A DNA stretch of 64,000 nt, from assembly GCF_913063425.1 (NCBI RefSeq), contig NZ_CAJXYK010000002.1, forward strand, positions 124,001 through 188,000, in the 5' to 3' direction. Both the position numbers and the translations under genes were made by a program. Within the stretch, counting starts at the first letter, position 1, and every line of letters starts with the position of its first letter. The stretch comes from an uncultured Thiohalocapsa sp. (GTDB lineage: Bacteria; Pseudomonadota; Gammaproteobacteria; Chromatiales; Chromatiaceae). Under the pieces are notes generated by a model, which had not been told where the DNA came from, did not search any database, and worked only from the letters and a program-made list of their open reading frames with translations. Positions 9,108 through 17,641 of this stretch are shown here, one piece after another.

Positions 9108-9111
9108 GCAG

Positions 9112-12018
9112 CTATTTCCTCCCAAACACCCCCGCCACATACGACTGCCACCGCGAGCGGGGCCGTGCGGCCTGACCGGGCAGCGTCTTCATGGGTGCGA
9201 ACTGGGGCTCGGTGACCTGACCCTCCTGGGCGCCCTCGGCCTTGTAGATGCGCACCCGCAGGTCGAACCAGGCCGCCTGGCCGGTGATGGGGTCGGAGTT
9301 CGAGAAGTGTCTGCCGGCGCCGCCGTCGGGCAGCTCCTCGCCGATCAGGTGGTTCAGCAGGAAGCCCTTGGTGGCCTCGTCGGCCTTCGGGTCCAGCGCC
9401 CAGGCGCCAGCGGCCTTGCCGATGGCGTTCCAGGTCCAGACGGTGCCGGGCTCCACGGCCTCGGAGTATCGGCACATGCACTTCACCCGCCCGAGATGGG
9501 ATTCCACCCAGATCCAGTCACCGTCCTCGATGCCCTGGGCGATGGCGAGCTTGGGGTTCACGAACAGATAGTTGTGGCTGTGGATCTGCCGCAGCCACGC
9601 GTTTTGGCTGTCCCAGCTGTGGTACATGGCCATGGGCCGCTGGGTGAGCGCCGCCAGCGGGAAGCGCGTCTTGTCCACCAGCTGGCCTTCCAGCGGCTCA
9701 TAGTGGAAGGGCAGCGGGTCGAAGAAGGTCTCGATGCGCTCGCGCAGGTGCTCCGGCGGCTGGCGCCCGGGCCATTTGCCCTGGGCCGCGGCGCGGAAGC
9801 GTTGCAGCACCTCGGAGTAGATGTGCAGCGTGATGGGCTCGGCCCAGCGCGTGAGCGCATGCGCCCGGGCCCAGTGCAGGTAGCCCTTGTTCCAGTTGCG
9901 CATGTACTGATAGCTGCGCGGCAGCTCATGGTGGAAGACGCAGCCGTTGGCGGCGTACTGCTCCCATTGGCGCGGATTGGGCTCGCCCTTCAGGTACTTC
10001 TCGCCGAACTTGCCGCGCCAGCCGGCCAGGAAGCCGATGCCGGAGCCGGGTGAGGTCTCGTAATTGACGATGAAGTCCGGATAGTTGCGGTACTTCGGCG
10101 TCCCGTCCTGCTTGGTGAAGGCCGGCAGCTTGAGCCGTCCGCCCAGCTCGATGAGCACGTCCTGGAAGGGCCGGCACTCGCCCTTCGGCGGCAGCACGGG
10201 CAGGCGCACCGCATCCACCGGCCCGTCGAACTCCGAAATGGGCCGGTCCAGCATGGAGAGCACGTCGTGGCGCTCCAGGTAGGTGGTGTCCGGCAGCACC
10301 AGATCGGCGAAGGCGACCGTCTCGGAGGCAAAGGTGTCGCACACCACCAGGAACGGGATCTTGTACTCGCCGTTCTCATCGGTGTCGGTGAGCATGTGCC
10401 GTGCGGCGGTGGTGTTCATCGACGAGTTCCAGGCCATGTTGGCCATGAACAGGAACAGGGTGTCGATGGGATAGGGGTCGCCGCGCCAGGCGTTGGTGAT
10501 GACGTTGTGCATCAGGCCGTGGGCCGCCAGCGGGTACTCCCAGCTGAAGGCCTTGTCGATGCGCACCGGCTTGCCGTCGTCGTCGACGAAAAGGTCTTCG
10601 GGCTTCGCCGGCCACCCGAGCGGCAGACCCTCCAGCGGCGCCTCCGGCTGCACGGCATCCGGGTGATTCGGCGGCTTCGGGCAGGGCGGGATGGGCTTCG
10701 GGAAGGGCGCGCGGTGGCGGAAGCCGCCGGGGCGGTCGATGGTGCCGAGCACCGTCATCAGGATGCTCAGGGACCGGATGGTCTGGAAGCCGTTGGAATG
10801 CGCCGCGAGCCCCCGCATGGCGTGGAAGGCCACCGGGTTGCCGGTGACGGTATCGTGCTCCTTGTCCCAGCAGTCGGTCCAGCGGATGGGCAGCTCGATT
10901 TTGTGGTCACGGGCGGTGACGCCCATCTCGTGGGCAAGCCGTCGGATGGTGTCCGCCGGGATGCCGGTGATGTTCTCCGCCCACTCCGGCGTGTAGGGCT
11001 CCACCCGCTCCTTCAGCAGCTGGAAGGACGGCTTCACCGGGGTGCCGTCCGGCAGCTCGTAGCTGCCCATGAGGCGCGGGTCCCCGCCCTCGGTGTGGGT
11101 CAGCACGGGGCCGTTCTTGTTGCGGTCCCACCAGAGCTTGTTCTGCGGGTCGGTGCAGCCCTCGGTGATCTCCGCGTCCGGGTCACGGTAGAACATGCCG
11201 TGGTCGTCGCGGCTCGGGTCGTCGATGACCAGCTCCGGGGCATTGGTGTACTGGACCAGAAACTCCCGGTCGAACAGGCCGACTTTCAGGATCTCGTGGA
11301 TCAGCGCCAGGAAGAGCGCGCCGTCCGTGCCGGGCTTGATGGGCACCCATTCGTCGGCGATGGCGGAATAGCCGGTGCGAATCGGGTTGATGGAGACGAA
11401 GCGCCCGCCACGGCGCTTGAACCTGCTGATCTGGATCTTGAGCGGGTTGGAGTGATGGTCCTCGGCGGTGCCGATCATCACGAACAGCTTGGCCCGCTCC
11501 AGATCCGGCCCGCCGAACTCCCAGAACGACCCGCCGATGGTGTAGATCATGCCCGTGGCCATGTTCACGGAGCAGAAGCCGCCGTGGGCGGCGTAGTTCG
11601 GCGTGCCGAACTGCTTGGCGAACATGCCGGTCAGCGCCTGCATCTGGTCGCGGCCGGTGAAGAGCGCGAATTTCTTCGGGTCCTCCGCCCGCAGCCGGCC
11701 CAGGCGCTCGGTGAGCATGTCCATGGCCTCGGCCCAGGAGATTTCCTCGAATTCCGACTCGCCGCGCTTGGCGCCCGGCTTGCGCTTCAGGGGCTTGGTG
11801 AGCCGCGCCGGCGACACCTGCTTCATGATCCCCGAGCTGCCCTTGGCGCAGATGACGCCCTCGTTGAGCGGATGGTTCGGGTTGCCCTCGATGTAGCGCA
11901 CCTGGCCATCGCGCAGGTGCACGCGGATCCCGCAGCGGCAGGCGCACATGTAACAGGTGGTCTCCTTGACCTCCGTATGGCCGTCGGCTTGATCGGTGTG
12001 GACTGCGGGATCTTGCAT
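9112..12018 (-). CDS. soeA: Sulfite dehydrogenase, molybdopterin catalytic subunit SoeA
   Basis: This 968-residue molybdopterin oxidoreductase of the CISM family begins with a [4Fe-4S] site (Cys22, Cys25, Cys29, Cys57; CYMCACRCG and GVICAKG). Long molybdopterin-binding segments follow, such as WAEAMDMLTERLGRLR, and a C-terminal dinucleotide-binding domain. It lacks a Tat signal, as expected for the cytoplasmic SoeA that oxidises sulfite to sulfate. ATG at 12018 is chosen because the 41 residues upstream in frame show no conservation. soeB and soeC lie downstream on the same strand. Confidence 0.93.
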   Translation of the reverse strand: MQDPAVHTDQADGHTEVKETTCYMCACRCGIRVHLRDGQVRYIEGNPNHPLNEGVICAKGSSGIMKQVSPARLTKPLKRKPGAKRGESEFEEISWAEAMDMLTERLGRLRAEDPKKFALFTGRDQMQALTGMFAKQFGTPNYAAHGGFCSVNMATGMIYTIGGSFWEFGGPDLERAKLFVMIGTAEDHHSNPLKIQISRFKRRGGRFVSINPIRTGYSAIADEWVPIKPGTDGALFLALIHEILKVGLFDREFLVQYTNAPELVIDDPSRDDHGMFYRDPDAEITEGCTDPQNKLWWDRNKNGPVLTHTEGGDPRLMGSYELPDGTPVKPSFQLLKERVEPYTPEWAENITGIPADTIRRLAHEMGVTARDHKIELPIRWTDCWDKEHDTVTGNPVAFHAMRGLAAHSNGFQTIRSLSILMTVLGTIDRPGGFRHRAPFPKPIPPCPKPPNHPDAVQPEAPLEGLPLGWPAKPEDLFVDDDGKPVRIDKAFSWEYPLAAHGLMHNVITNAWRGDPYPIDTLFLFMANMAWNSSMNTTAARHMLTDTDENGEYKIPFLVVCDTFASETVAFADLVLPDTTYLERHDVLSMLDRPISEFDGPVDAVRLPVLPPKGECRPFQDVLIELGGRLKLPAFTKQDGTPKYRNYPDFIVNYETSPGSGIGFLAGWRGKFGEKYLKGEPNPRQWEQYAANGCVFHHELPRSYQYMRNWNKGYLHWARAHALTRWAEPITLHIYSEVLQRFRAAAQGKWPGRQPPEHLRERIETFFDPLPFHYEPLEGQLVDKTRFPLAALTQRPMAMYHSWDSQNAWLRQIHSHNYLFVNPKLAIAQGIEDGDWIWVESHLGRVKCMCRYSEAVEPGTVWTWNAIGKAAGAWALDPKADEATKGFLLNHLIGEELPDGGAGRHFSNSDPITGQAAWFDLRVRIYKAEGAQEGQVTEPQFAPMKTLPGQAARPRSRWQSYVAGVFGRK

Positions 12019-12575
12019 GGTGATTTCCGGGGCTGGTGGGGTCTGGGGCGAGTCGCTCGGTACCGGCGCGCGGGTGATCCGGGAGCAGGCGGCCGCAGCG
12101 AGGTCAGCGCCAGGCTGCCGGCGGCACCAGGTCGCGTCCACGGGAGCGTGCCGCTCCGTCTAATGCTCGGCCGGGGCGCCGAAAAACCCTGCAAGGGAGA
12201 TCGCACCGCGGCCACTCAACGCGCTCAATATACAGAATCGGAACATTCTAATGTTCCGCGCGCAAGGTTAAGAGGCTCGCGCACGCATTCAAGGATGCGG
12301 ATCACGGGGTTTTTGCTCGCCGGCCTTGCCGGTTTCCCCATGACGATATGGCGCAAGCGCCCGGCGCTCAGACGCGCTCGGGATCGCAGCCGGCAGTCGT
12401 TGCCCGGGGAGCAGTTGACCGAGTTTCAGGGGGCACGCCCCGCAGCCGCCGGCCGGAGCGGCCCCGGTCGAGTGCGGTACAGGGTCCGGGACGCCGACTC
12501 AGGATGAGCCGACGGCGGCGTGGACGGTGTGGTGGGCGGGCGCCCGCGGGACATCCCGGGCCGAGGGCGGGGCCT
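12019..12575. other. Intergenic control region upstream of soeA
   Basis: No gene is recognised here. The region holds the palindrome at 12239-12258 and a candidate -10 (TATATT, minus strand, 12227-12232), which could drive soeA with a leader of about 200 bases. Nothing else is seen towards the cupin 3' end. Confidence 0.5.
12239..12258. promoter_or_regulatory. Palindromic operator upstream of soeA
   Basis: CGGAACATT and AATGTTCCG form perfect 9-base arms around a 2-base centre. The site covers the expected -35 region of a minus-strand promoter whose -10 would be TATATT at 12227-12232. The binding factor is unknown. Confidence 0.5.
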
Positions 12576-12959
12576 TTATCCGTCGCGCACGTCCGGGTCC
12601 ACCTCGAAGCCTGCGCCGGCCTGGGCCAGGCGCAGCGGCGCACCGAAGAAGGCCAGCACTGTCAGGTCTTCCTCGATGTCGAAGAAGGCGTGGTCGCACG
12701 CCGTGTGCACGTACATGATGGAGCCCTTCTGCACCAGCTGGTCTTCGTTGCCCACCCGCAGGCGCGCCCGACCTTCGAGCACGAGGTAGAGCTCGTCTTC
12801 CTCGTGCGCGCTCTGCATCTCTGTGGAGCCCGCCGGCAGGTGGTAGATGGAGCAGCTCAGCGACGGCGTGCGCAGAACCTCCTGAAAGCGCGGCGTACCG
12901 GTCTCGATCTTTGCGAGCAGTGCTTGCAGATCGAAGAGCAGCCACTGGTGATCGGTCAT
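12576..12959 (-). CDS. Cupin-domain protein
   Basis: This 127-residue protein is a single cupin barrel. It carries the metal-binding pattern HEEDELYLVLEGRARL (motif 1) and CDHAFFDIEEDLTVLAFF (motif 2). The substrate and activity are unknown; small cupins may be enzymes or metal/ligand sensors. The ATG at 12959 is used because the upstream in-frame codons run through the control palindrome at 13011-13047. The gene is monocistronic and probably regulated through that palindrome. Confidence 0.82.
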   Translation of the reverse strand: MTDHQWLLFDLQALLAKIETGTPRFQEVLRTPSLSCSIYHLPAGSTEMQSAHEEDELYLVLEGRARLRVGNEDQLVQKGSIMYVHTACDHAFFDIEEDLTVLAFFGAPLRLAQAGAGFEVDPDVRDG

Positions 12960-13470
12960 GGGTTGACTCTCCGGCTTCAGGGGTGGCGCTGGCTCGCAGA
13001 ATGGAAGACTGATGGTATTGCGAATACTTGACATTCGCAATACCATCCAAATCTGCGTCATCAAAGCGTCACACTACCCCAACACCAGGTCAACGTGGAG
13101 TTTTCCATGCGCTCGCCACCCTACGACGAGCTCGCCGAGCCCGGCGGCCGGAACCACCGCGAACAGGGCGAGCACAGGTCGCAGCCTGCCGCCGGCACCG
13201 CCGCGGCCTCGCCGCTGCGCGGCTGGCGCCTGGCGCTGGCGCGCCTGCTCGCGCGCCATCCTGAGCGCCAGAGCCCCCGCCGGCGCCGCTGGTCTCTGTT
13301 GCGTGCGCTCGCCGCAGACACGCCGCGTCGGGACCGGCGCGCACAACCACCCGGCCGGTTCTGATTCGCACCCTGTCAAGCGACACCCGCTGGCAGGCCG
13401 CCGACATCAACCGGACACAACCCTTCGGTACCCTGGTGCAGCAGCGATATACCTGCACTGGAGGCCCCGC
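12960..13470. other. Intergenic region between cupin and PhoD genes
   Basis: The region is divergent between the cupin and PhoD genes. It holds the 15-base-arm palindrome at 13011-13047 and no convincing gene. Open frames through it have no recognisable protein motif. Confidence 0.5.
13011..13047. promoter_or_regulatory. Perfect 15-base inverted repeat, likely operator
   Basis: The left arm GATGGTATTGCGAAT (13011-13025) is exactly complementary to the right arm at 13033-13047, with a 7-base spacer. It lies 52 bases upstream of the cupin ATG. A TTGACA hexamer straddles spacer and right arm (13028-13033, plus strand). The size and symmetry fit a dimeric repressor or activator site. Confidence 0.6.
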
Positions 13471-15039
13471 ATGCGACCCAAGCCCGCCTGGAACAGACGC
13501 GAGCTGCTGCGCGCGCTCGCCGGCCTGCCCCTCGCCGGCCCCGCTGCCGCCGCCTCAGCGGCCATGCTCGCCACACCCAGCTTCCCGCAGGACCCCTTCA
13601 GCCTGGGCGTGGCATCCGGTTATCCGCGCCCGGACGGCATGGTGCTCTGGACCCGACTCGCGCCCGAGCCGCTGGCCCCCGCCGGCGGCATGCCGCCCGA
13701 AAGCGTCCCGGTGCGCTGGGAAGTGGCGCGGGACCAGAGCTTTCGGCAGCTCGCAGCGGCCGGCACCGCCTACGCCACCCTGGACTGGGCGCATGCGGTG
13801 CACGTTGAGCCCTACGGGCTGGCGCCGGACCGGGAGTATTGGTACCGCTTCCATGCCGGCGACGCCACCAGTCCGCCCGGGCGCACCCGCACCGCACCGG
13901 CGGCGGATGCGCTTGCGGATCGGCTGCGCATCGGCGTCGGCTCCTGTCAGCACTATGCCTATGGCTGGTACACGGCGTATCGGCACGCGGCCGCGGACCA
14001 GCTCGACCTCTTCCTGCACCTGGGCGACTACATCTACGAGGCCTCCCGCGGCACGGGCGTGGTGCGCTCGCAGGGTGTGCAGGAGCCGGTGCCCCTGGAG
14101 GACTACCGCCGCCACTACGCCCTGTACAAATCGGACCCAGACCTGCGGGCAGCGCACGCGAGCTGCCCCTGGCTCCTGGTCTGGGACGACCATGAGGTGG
14201 ACAACGACTACGCCGGCAGCCGCTCCCAGGACGACGACACACCGGCCTGGTTTCTGGCCCGCCGCGCCGCCGCCTACCGCGCCTACTACGAGCACATGCC
14301 GCTGCCGCGGGGCATGGTGCCCTTCGGCCCGCACATGCGCATCCACACCCGCCTCGGGCTCGGGCGGCTGGCGACCCTGCACATGCTCGACAACCGCCAA
14401 TACCGCAGCCCCCAGCCCTGCCCGAAGCCGGGACGCGCCGGCTCCAACTTCATCAGCGGCGACTGCAGCGAGCGGCTGAATCCCGACGCCACGCTGCTCG
14501 GTGCCCGCCAGGAGCGCTGGCTCGCCGCCGGCCTGCGCGGCTCGGGCGCCCGCTGGAGCCTGCTCGGCCAACAGACCCTGATGGCGCACGCCGACGGCCG
14601 CGAGGGCGACGGCGAATTGTTCTTCTCCGACGGCTGGGACGGCTACCCCGCCGCCCGCAAGCGCCTGCTGGACCTCTTCGCCGAGGGCGCCTGCGCCAAC
14701 CCCGTGGTGCTCGGCGGCGACGTGCATTCCTTCTGGGTTGCGGACCTGAAGCCCAACTTCGCCGACACGCGCGCCCCCGCCGTCGCCAGCGAATTCGTCG
14801 GCACCTCCATCAGCTCCCCGCCGCCGCCGGAACACCGCATCCAGGCCGTGGTGCGCGAGAACCCGCACATCCACTATGCCACCGGCGAGCACCGCGGCTA
14901 CCTGCGGCTCACGCTGACCCCAGCGCGGCTCACCGCAGACCTGCGTGCCGTCGCGAGCGTGCGCGAGCGCGATGCGACCTGCGACACGCTGGCGAGCTTC
15001 GTCGTCGAGGACGGCCGGCCCGGACCGGTGGCGGCCTGA
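13471..15039 (+). CDS. PhoD-family alkaline phosphatase/phosphodiesterase (exported)
   Basis: This 522-residue protein has a twin-arginine N-terminus (NRRELLRALAGLPLAG), an FN3-like N-terminal domain, and a PhoD catalytic domain with VGSCQHYAYGW, HLGDYIYEASR, LLVWDDHEVDNDYAG and the late metal-binding GGDVHSFWV. PhoD enzymes hydrolyse phosphate mono- and diesters outside the cytoplasm with Fe/Ca cofactors. ATG at 13471 is chosen for the Tat signal, with GGAGG about ten bases upstream. It converges with nnrS. A phosphate-starvation box was not seen. Confidence 0.92.
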   Translation: MRPKPAWNRRELLRALAGLPLAGPAAAASAAMLATPSFPQDPFSLGVASGYPRPDGMVLWTRLAPEPLAPAGGMPPESVPVRWEVARDQSFRQLAAAGTAYATLDWAHAVHVEPYGLAPDREYWYRFHAGDATSPPGRTRTAPAADALADRLRIGVGSCQHYAYGWYTAYRHAAADQLDLFLHLGDYIYEASRGTGVVRSQGVQEPVPLEDYRRHYALYKSDPDLRAAHASCPWLLVWDDHEVDNDYAGSRSQDDDTPAWFLARRAAAYRAYYEHMPLPRGMVPFGPHMRIHTRLGLGRLATLHMLDNRQYRSPQPCPKPGRAGSNFISGDCSERLNPDATLLGARQERWLAAGLRGSGARWSLLGQQTLMAHADGREGDGELFFSDGWDGYPAARKRLLDLFAEGACANPVVLGGDVHSFWVADLKPNFADTRAPAVASEFVGTSISSPPPPEHRIQAVVRENPHIHYATGEHRGYLRLTLTPARLTADLRAVASVRERDATCDTLASFVVEDGRPGPVAA

Positions 15040-15124
15040 GGCGCACCGGGCCAGGCCGCGCCGCTCACCCAACCAGAGCAGCCACGGCGGCCGCGTGCCG
15101 ATCAGGATGGTCGGGGCGCGGGCG

Positions 15125-16393
15125 TCAGCCGGGCTTGCCGTCCACCCGCGGTGCCACCAGCATCGGGCCGCACACGCCGGTGAAGAGCGCAAAGGCGCCG
15201 ACCCAGCAGAGGCCCGCCGCGACCATCCAGGTCAGGTACAGCTCCGGCAAGGCCCAGACACCCGCCGTGCGCAGCAGTGCCGCGAGGTTCACCAGCACGA
15301 AGGCGACCAGCATGAGCCGGCTCGCCTGCATGGCGCGGCCGGTATGGCCGAGCGTGACCCGGGTCATCATGCCGAGGGTCAGCACGCCGATGGCGCCCGC
15401 CGTCAGCGCATGCACCGCGATGCTGGGCGGCAACAGGCCGAAGGCGGCGCTGCCGTCCAAAAGCAGTCCCAGCGCGAGCCACAGGAAGCCCAGATAGAGC
15501 ACCGCCAGCATCGGCCGGCGCCAGGCGCGGCGGTCATGCCAGCCGGCGAAGCGCACCAGCTGCAAGGCGCCGGCGGCCATGCCCGCGACGCCGGCGAGCC
15601 AGCCCACCCACTCGCCGGGGCGCCCGCCGCCCGGCTCTGCGACATGCAGCACGAGCAGCGCCAGCGCGGCACCGAAGGTCAGCGCCTCGATCCGGTGCCA
15701 GGTCTTGGGTGCCGCATCCGGCAGCGCGGCGCGGGTGAAGAAGGGCATGACCCGCCCGCCCACAAGCAGGATCACGACCACCACCAGGTCCAGCATCAGC
15801 CGCTGGCCCCGCGCCGCCAGCCCTGCTCCCAACCCGTCAACGAGCCCCATGCCGGCCAGGCTCGCGAGCAGCGACGCCAGCGTGCAGCCCGCGAAGACAG
15901 CGAGAAAGAGTCGGTTGGCCGGGTTCGGGCCCTGCCACAGGGGCCGCCACAGCGACAACGCAAGGGCCGGGAAGAACGCGATGTCGAGCAACCCCACCAG
16001 CCAGCCGGGGGCGGAGAGCCAGGGGGCGACGCGCGCCGCCAGCCAAAGCCCCACCAATGCGGCCAGCAGCGGCCCACCGGCCGTCGGCAGGCCGCTCCAG
16101 TTGCGCGCGGCCGTCAGCAGGAAGCCCGCGATCACCGCCGTGGTATAGCCGAACAGCATCTCGTGGGCGTGCCAGTTGCTGCCGGCCTGATAATCCGGTT
16201 GCCCCACCCAGCCGTACAGCAGACCGAGCCACAGCAGCATGGACACCACGGCGAACAGGCCGGCGGCGAGAAAGAACGGCCGAAAGCCGAGCGCCCACAA
16301 GCCGCGCCGGCGCAGCCGGAAGCCCGCCGGGTCGCCGGTGGCGGCGGGCGGCGGCTGCCTGGGGATGGCGGTGGGGAGGCGCGCGTCGGGCAT
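15125..16393 (-). CDS. nnrS: NnrS-family heme-copper membrane protein
   Basis: This 422-residue protein has about twelve membrane segments. It shows the NnrS start FRPFFLAAGLFAVVSMLLW, the histidine motif NWHAHEMLFGYTTAVIAGFLLTA, and a later VHALTAGAIGVLTLGMMTRVTLGHTGR. NnrS proteins contain heme and copper, and their expression is tied to nitric oxide defence and denitrification. No FNR/Dnr box was found in the short gap to the upstream flavodoxin gene, so the two probably form one transcript. Confidence 0.93.
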   Translation of the reverse strand: MPDARLPTAIPRQPPPAATGDPAGFRLRRRGLWALGFRPFFLAAGLFAVVSMLLWLGLLYGWVGQPDYQAGSNWHAHEMLFGYTTAVIAGFLLTAARNWSGLPTAGGPLLAALVGLWLAARVAPWLSAPGWLVGLLDIAFFPALALSLWRPLWQGPNPANRLFLAVFAGCTLASLLASLAGMGLVDGLGAGLAARGQRLMLDLVVVVILLVGGRVMPFFTRAALPDAAPKTWHRIEALTFGAALALLVLHVAEPGGGRPGEWVGWLAGVAGMAAGALQLVRFAGWHDRRAWRRPMLAVLYLGFLWLALGLLLDGSAAFGLLPPSIAVHALTAGAIGVLTLGMMTRVTLGHTGRAMQASRLMLVAFVLVNLAALLRTAGVWALPELYLTWMVAAGLCWVGAFALFTGVCGPMLVAPRVDGKPG

Positions 16394-16415
16394 GGCGGGT
16401 CAGATGCACCGGCGC

Positions 16416-16973
16416 TCAGACAGTCTGTCCGGCCCCTGCACCCGCGCCGTCGGCACCGCCGGCGAGCAGTTGGGCACGCACGGACTCGACCCAGCGCGTC
16501 AGCCGTTGCGGCGTCAGGTCGGCCTGGTTTTCCTGATCCAGCACCAGACCGCAGAAGGCGCCGTCGCCGAGATCGGCGCGGGAGCGCTGATAGTCGTAAC
16601 CGGCCGTGGGCCAGGCCCCGACCACCGCGGCACCGCGGCCCCGAAGCTCCTGGTACAACACCCCCAGCGCATCGGCGAACTCATCCGGATAATTCACCTG
16701 GTCACCGAGCCCCACCAGCGCCACCACCTTGCGCTTGAAATCCACCGCGTCCAGCTCCGGCACAAAGGCCTCCAGCGCTGCCGGGAGGTCGCCGCAGCCG
16801 GTGGTGGAGGTGGCGAAGAGCAGGGCGCCGAAGCCGTCCATCTGTGCCGCATCGGTGTCGTCGAGGTTGTGCACCACGGCCGCGCCTTTCGGCAGGTACT
16901 GCTGCTGGATCAGCCGGGCCAGCTCGCCGGTGCCGCCGTTCTCGGACGCGAAGAAGATACCGATGGGGGCCAT
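16416..16973 (-). CDS. Long-chain flavodoxin
   Basis: This 185-residue protein is a flavodoxin with the FMN phosphate loop FASENGGTGELA at residues 8-19, the aromatic/glycine loop STTGCGDLP, and the late DYQRSRA insert typical of long-chain forms. It would carry one or two low-potential electrons, for example to nitrogenase, ferredoxin-dependent enzymes or biosynthetic reductases. GAGGAGC precedes the ATG. It sits 22 bases upstream of nnrS on the same strand; the link between the two is not established. Confidence 0.92.
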   Translation of the reverse strand: MAPIGIFFASENGGTGELARLIQQQYLPKGAAVVHNLDDTDAAQMDGFGALLFATSTTGCGDLPAALEAFVPELDAVDFKRKVVALVGLGDQVNYPDEFADALGVLYQELRGRGAAVVGAWPTAGYDYQRSRADLGDGAFCGLVLDQENQADLTPQRLTRWVESVRAQLLAGGADGAGAGAGQTV

Positions 16974-17095
16974 GATGCGCTCCTCTGTCTGGGTGCCGGC
17001 GGGCGCTGTAACCTCGCGCGGGCGGTGGGTTGGGCTGGGGCTCGTGGTGGGTGGCAGTACGCGCGCTGGATGCGCGCTGGCTTGCTGTGCTTATC

Positions 17096-17312
17096 CTACT
17101 CGGCCTCGGCGTTGGGCGCGGCGGCGGCATCGGCCTGGGTGTAGACACGCTGCGCAATTGTTTGCGTCCAGGGTGTATTCGCCGCAGTTGTCGCAGATTT
17201 GGGCCGGCACCGGTTTGATGACCACCAGCGTCTCGCCTCACGTCAAGGAGACGGTGACTTGGCCGGGGACCATCCGGCCGGTCTTGCAGGCGATGCAGTT
17301 CATCGGTTTCAT
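17096..17312 (-). pseudogene. YgiT-type zinc-finger antitoxin, broken
   Basis: Reading the minus strand from the ATG at 17312 gives the YgiT/MqsA zinc-finger pattern: MNCIACKTGRMVPGQ, then VSLT, then a TGA (17238-17240) where the family has Arg (LTRGET), then GETLVVIKPVPAQICDNCGEY. Around 17146-17155 the frame shifts, and the family-like tail AQRVYTQADAAAAPNAEAE continues in another frame to TAG at 17096-17098. One nonsense change and one frameshift therefore inactivate it. Its toxin partner would lie upstream (above 17312) but is not recognisable. Confidence 0.75.
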
Positions 17313-17641
17313 TATGGTGACGGTAACCGTAATACCTCGATTCGGAGGCCGCGTACGCAATTGCGTATAACGTCCCCGTTTTTTGATTGTGTCGGGCGAC
17401 CCCGTGCGCCAGCGGCCGGGCGATCTGATAGGGTGCCTGCCCCCGGCAACCGCTGGTGGCCCTGCGCCTGGACGGAACGCCCAGCCCACCGGTCTGGAAC
17501 GCGTGCCCGCATCTGGCGACGCGCCGGTGTTGCAGCCGGTCAATAGCCAATCGCGGCGTTGCACCAGGTATCCACTGTTGTGTTGTGACAGCCCTGGCGC
17601 TGTCGCCGGCTCATCAACGCGCTGTCTTCTGCACCGCTGCA
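17313..17641. other. Intergenic stretch with one GGGGACGGTA-type repeat
   Basis: No gene is recognised here. A TATAACGTCCCCGTTTTT element lies at 17366-17384, right behind the broken antitoxin. The remaining bases up to the DMT transporter start show nothing identifiable. Confidence 0.45.
17366..17384 (-). repeat. GGGGACGTTATA-type short repeat, copy 1
   Basis: The plus-strand text is TATAACGTCCCCGTTTTTT. Related copies lie at 18737-18767, 30351-30368 and in the 31211-31418 cluster. Confidence 0.6.

Noticed and set aside
10267-12507. Long open frame on the plus strand opposite soeA (over 700 codons)
   Set aside because: It is antisense to a clearly conserved molybdoenzyme and has no recognisable motifs; high GC keeps such frames open.
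16974-17095. An FNR/Dnr box for the flavodoxin-nnrS unit
   Set aside because: No TTGAT-N4-ATCAA-like sequence could be found upstream of the flavodoxin start.
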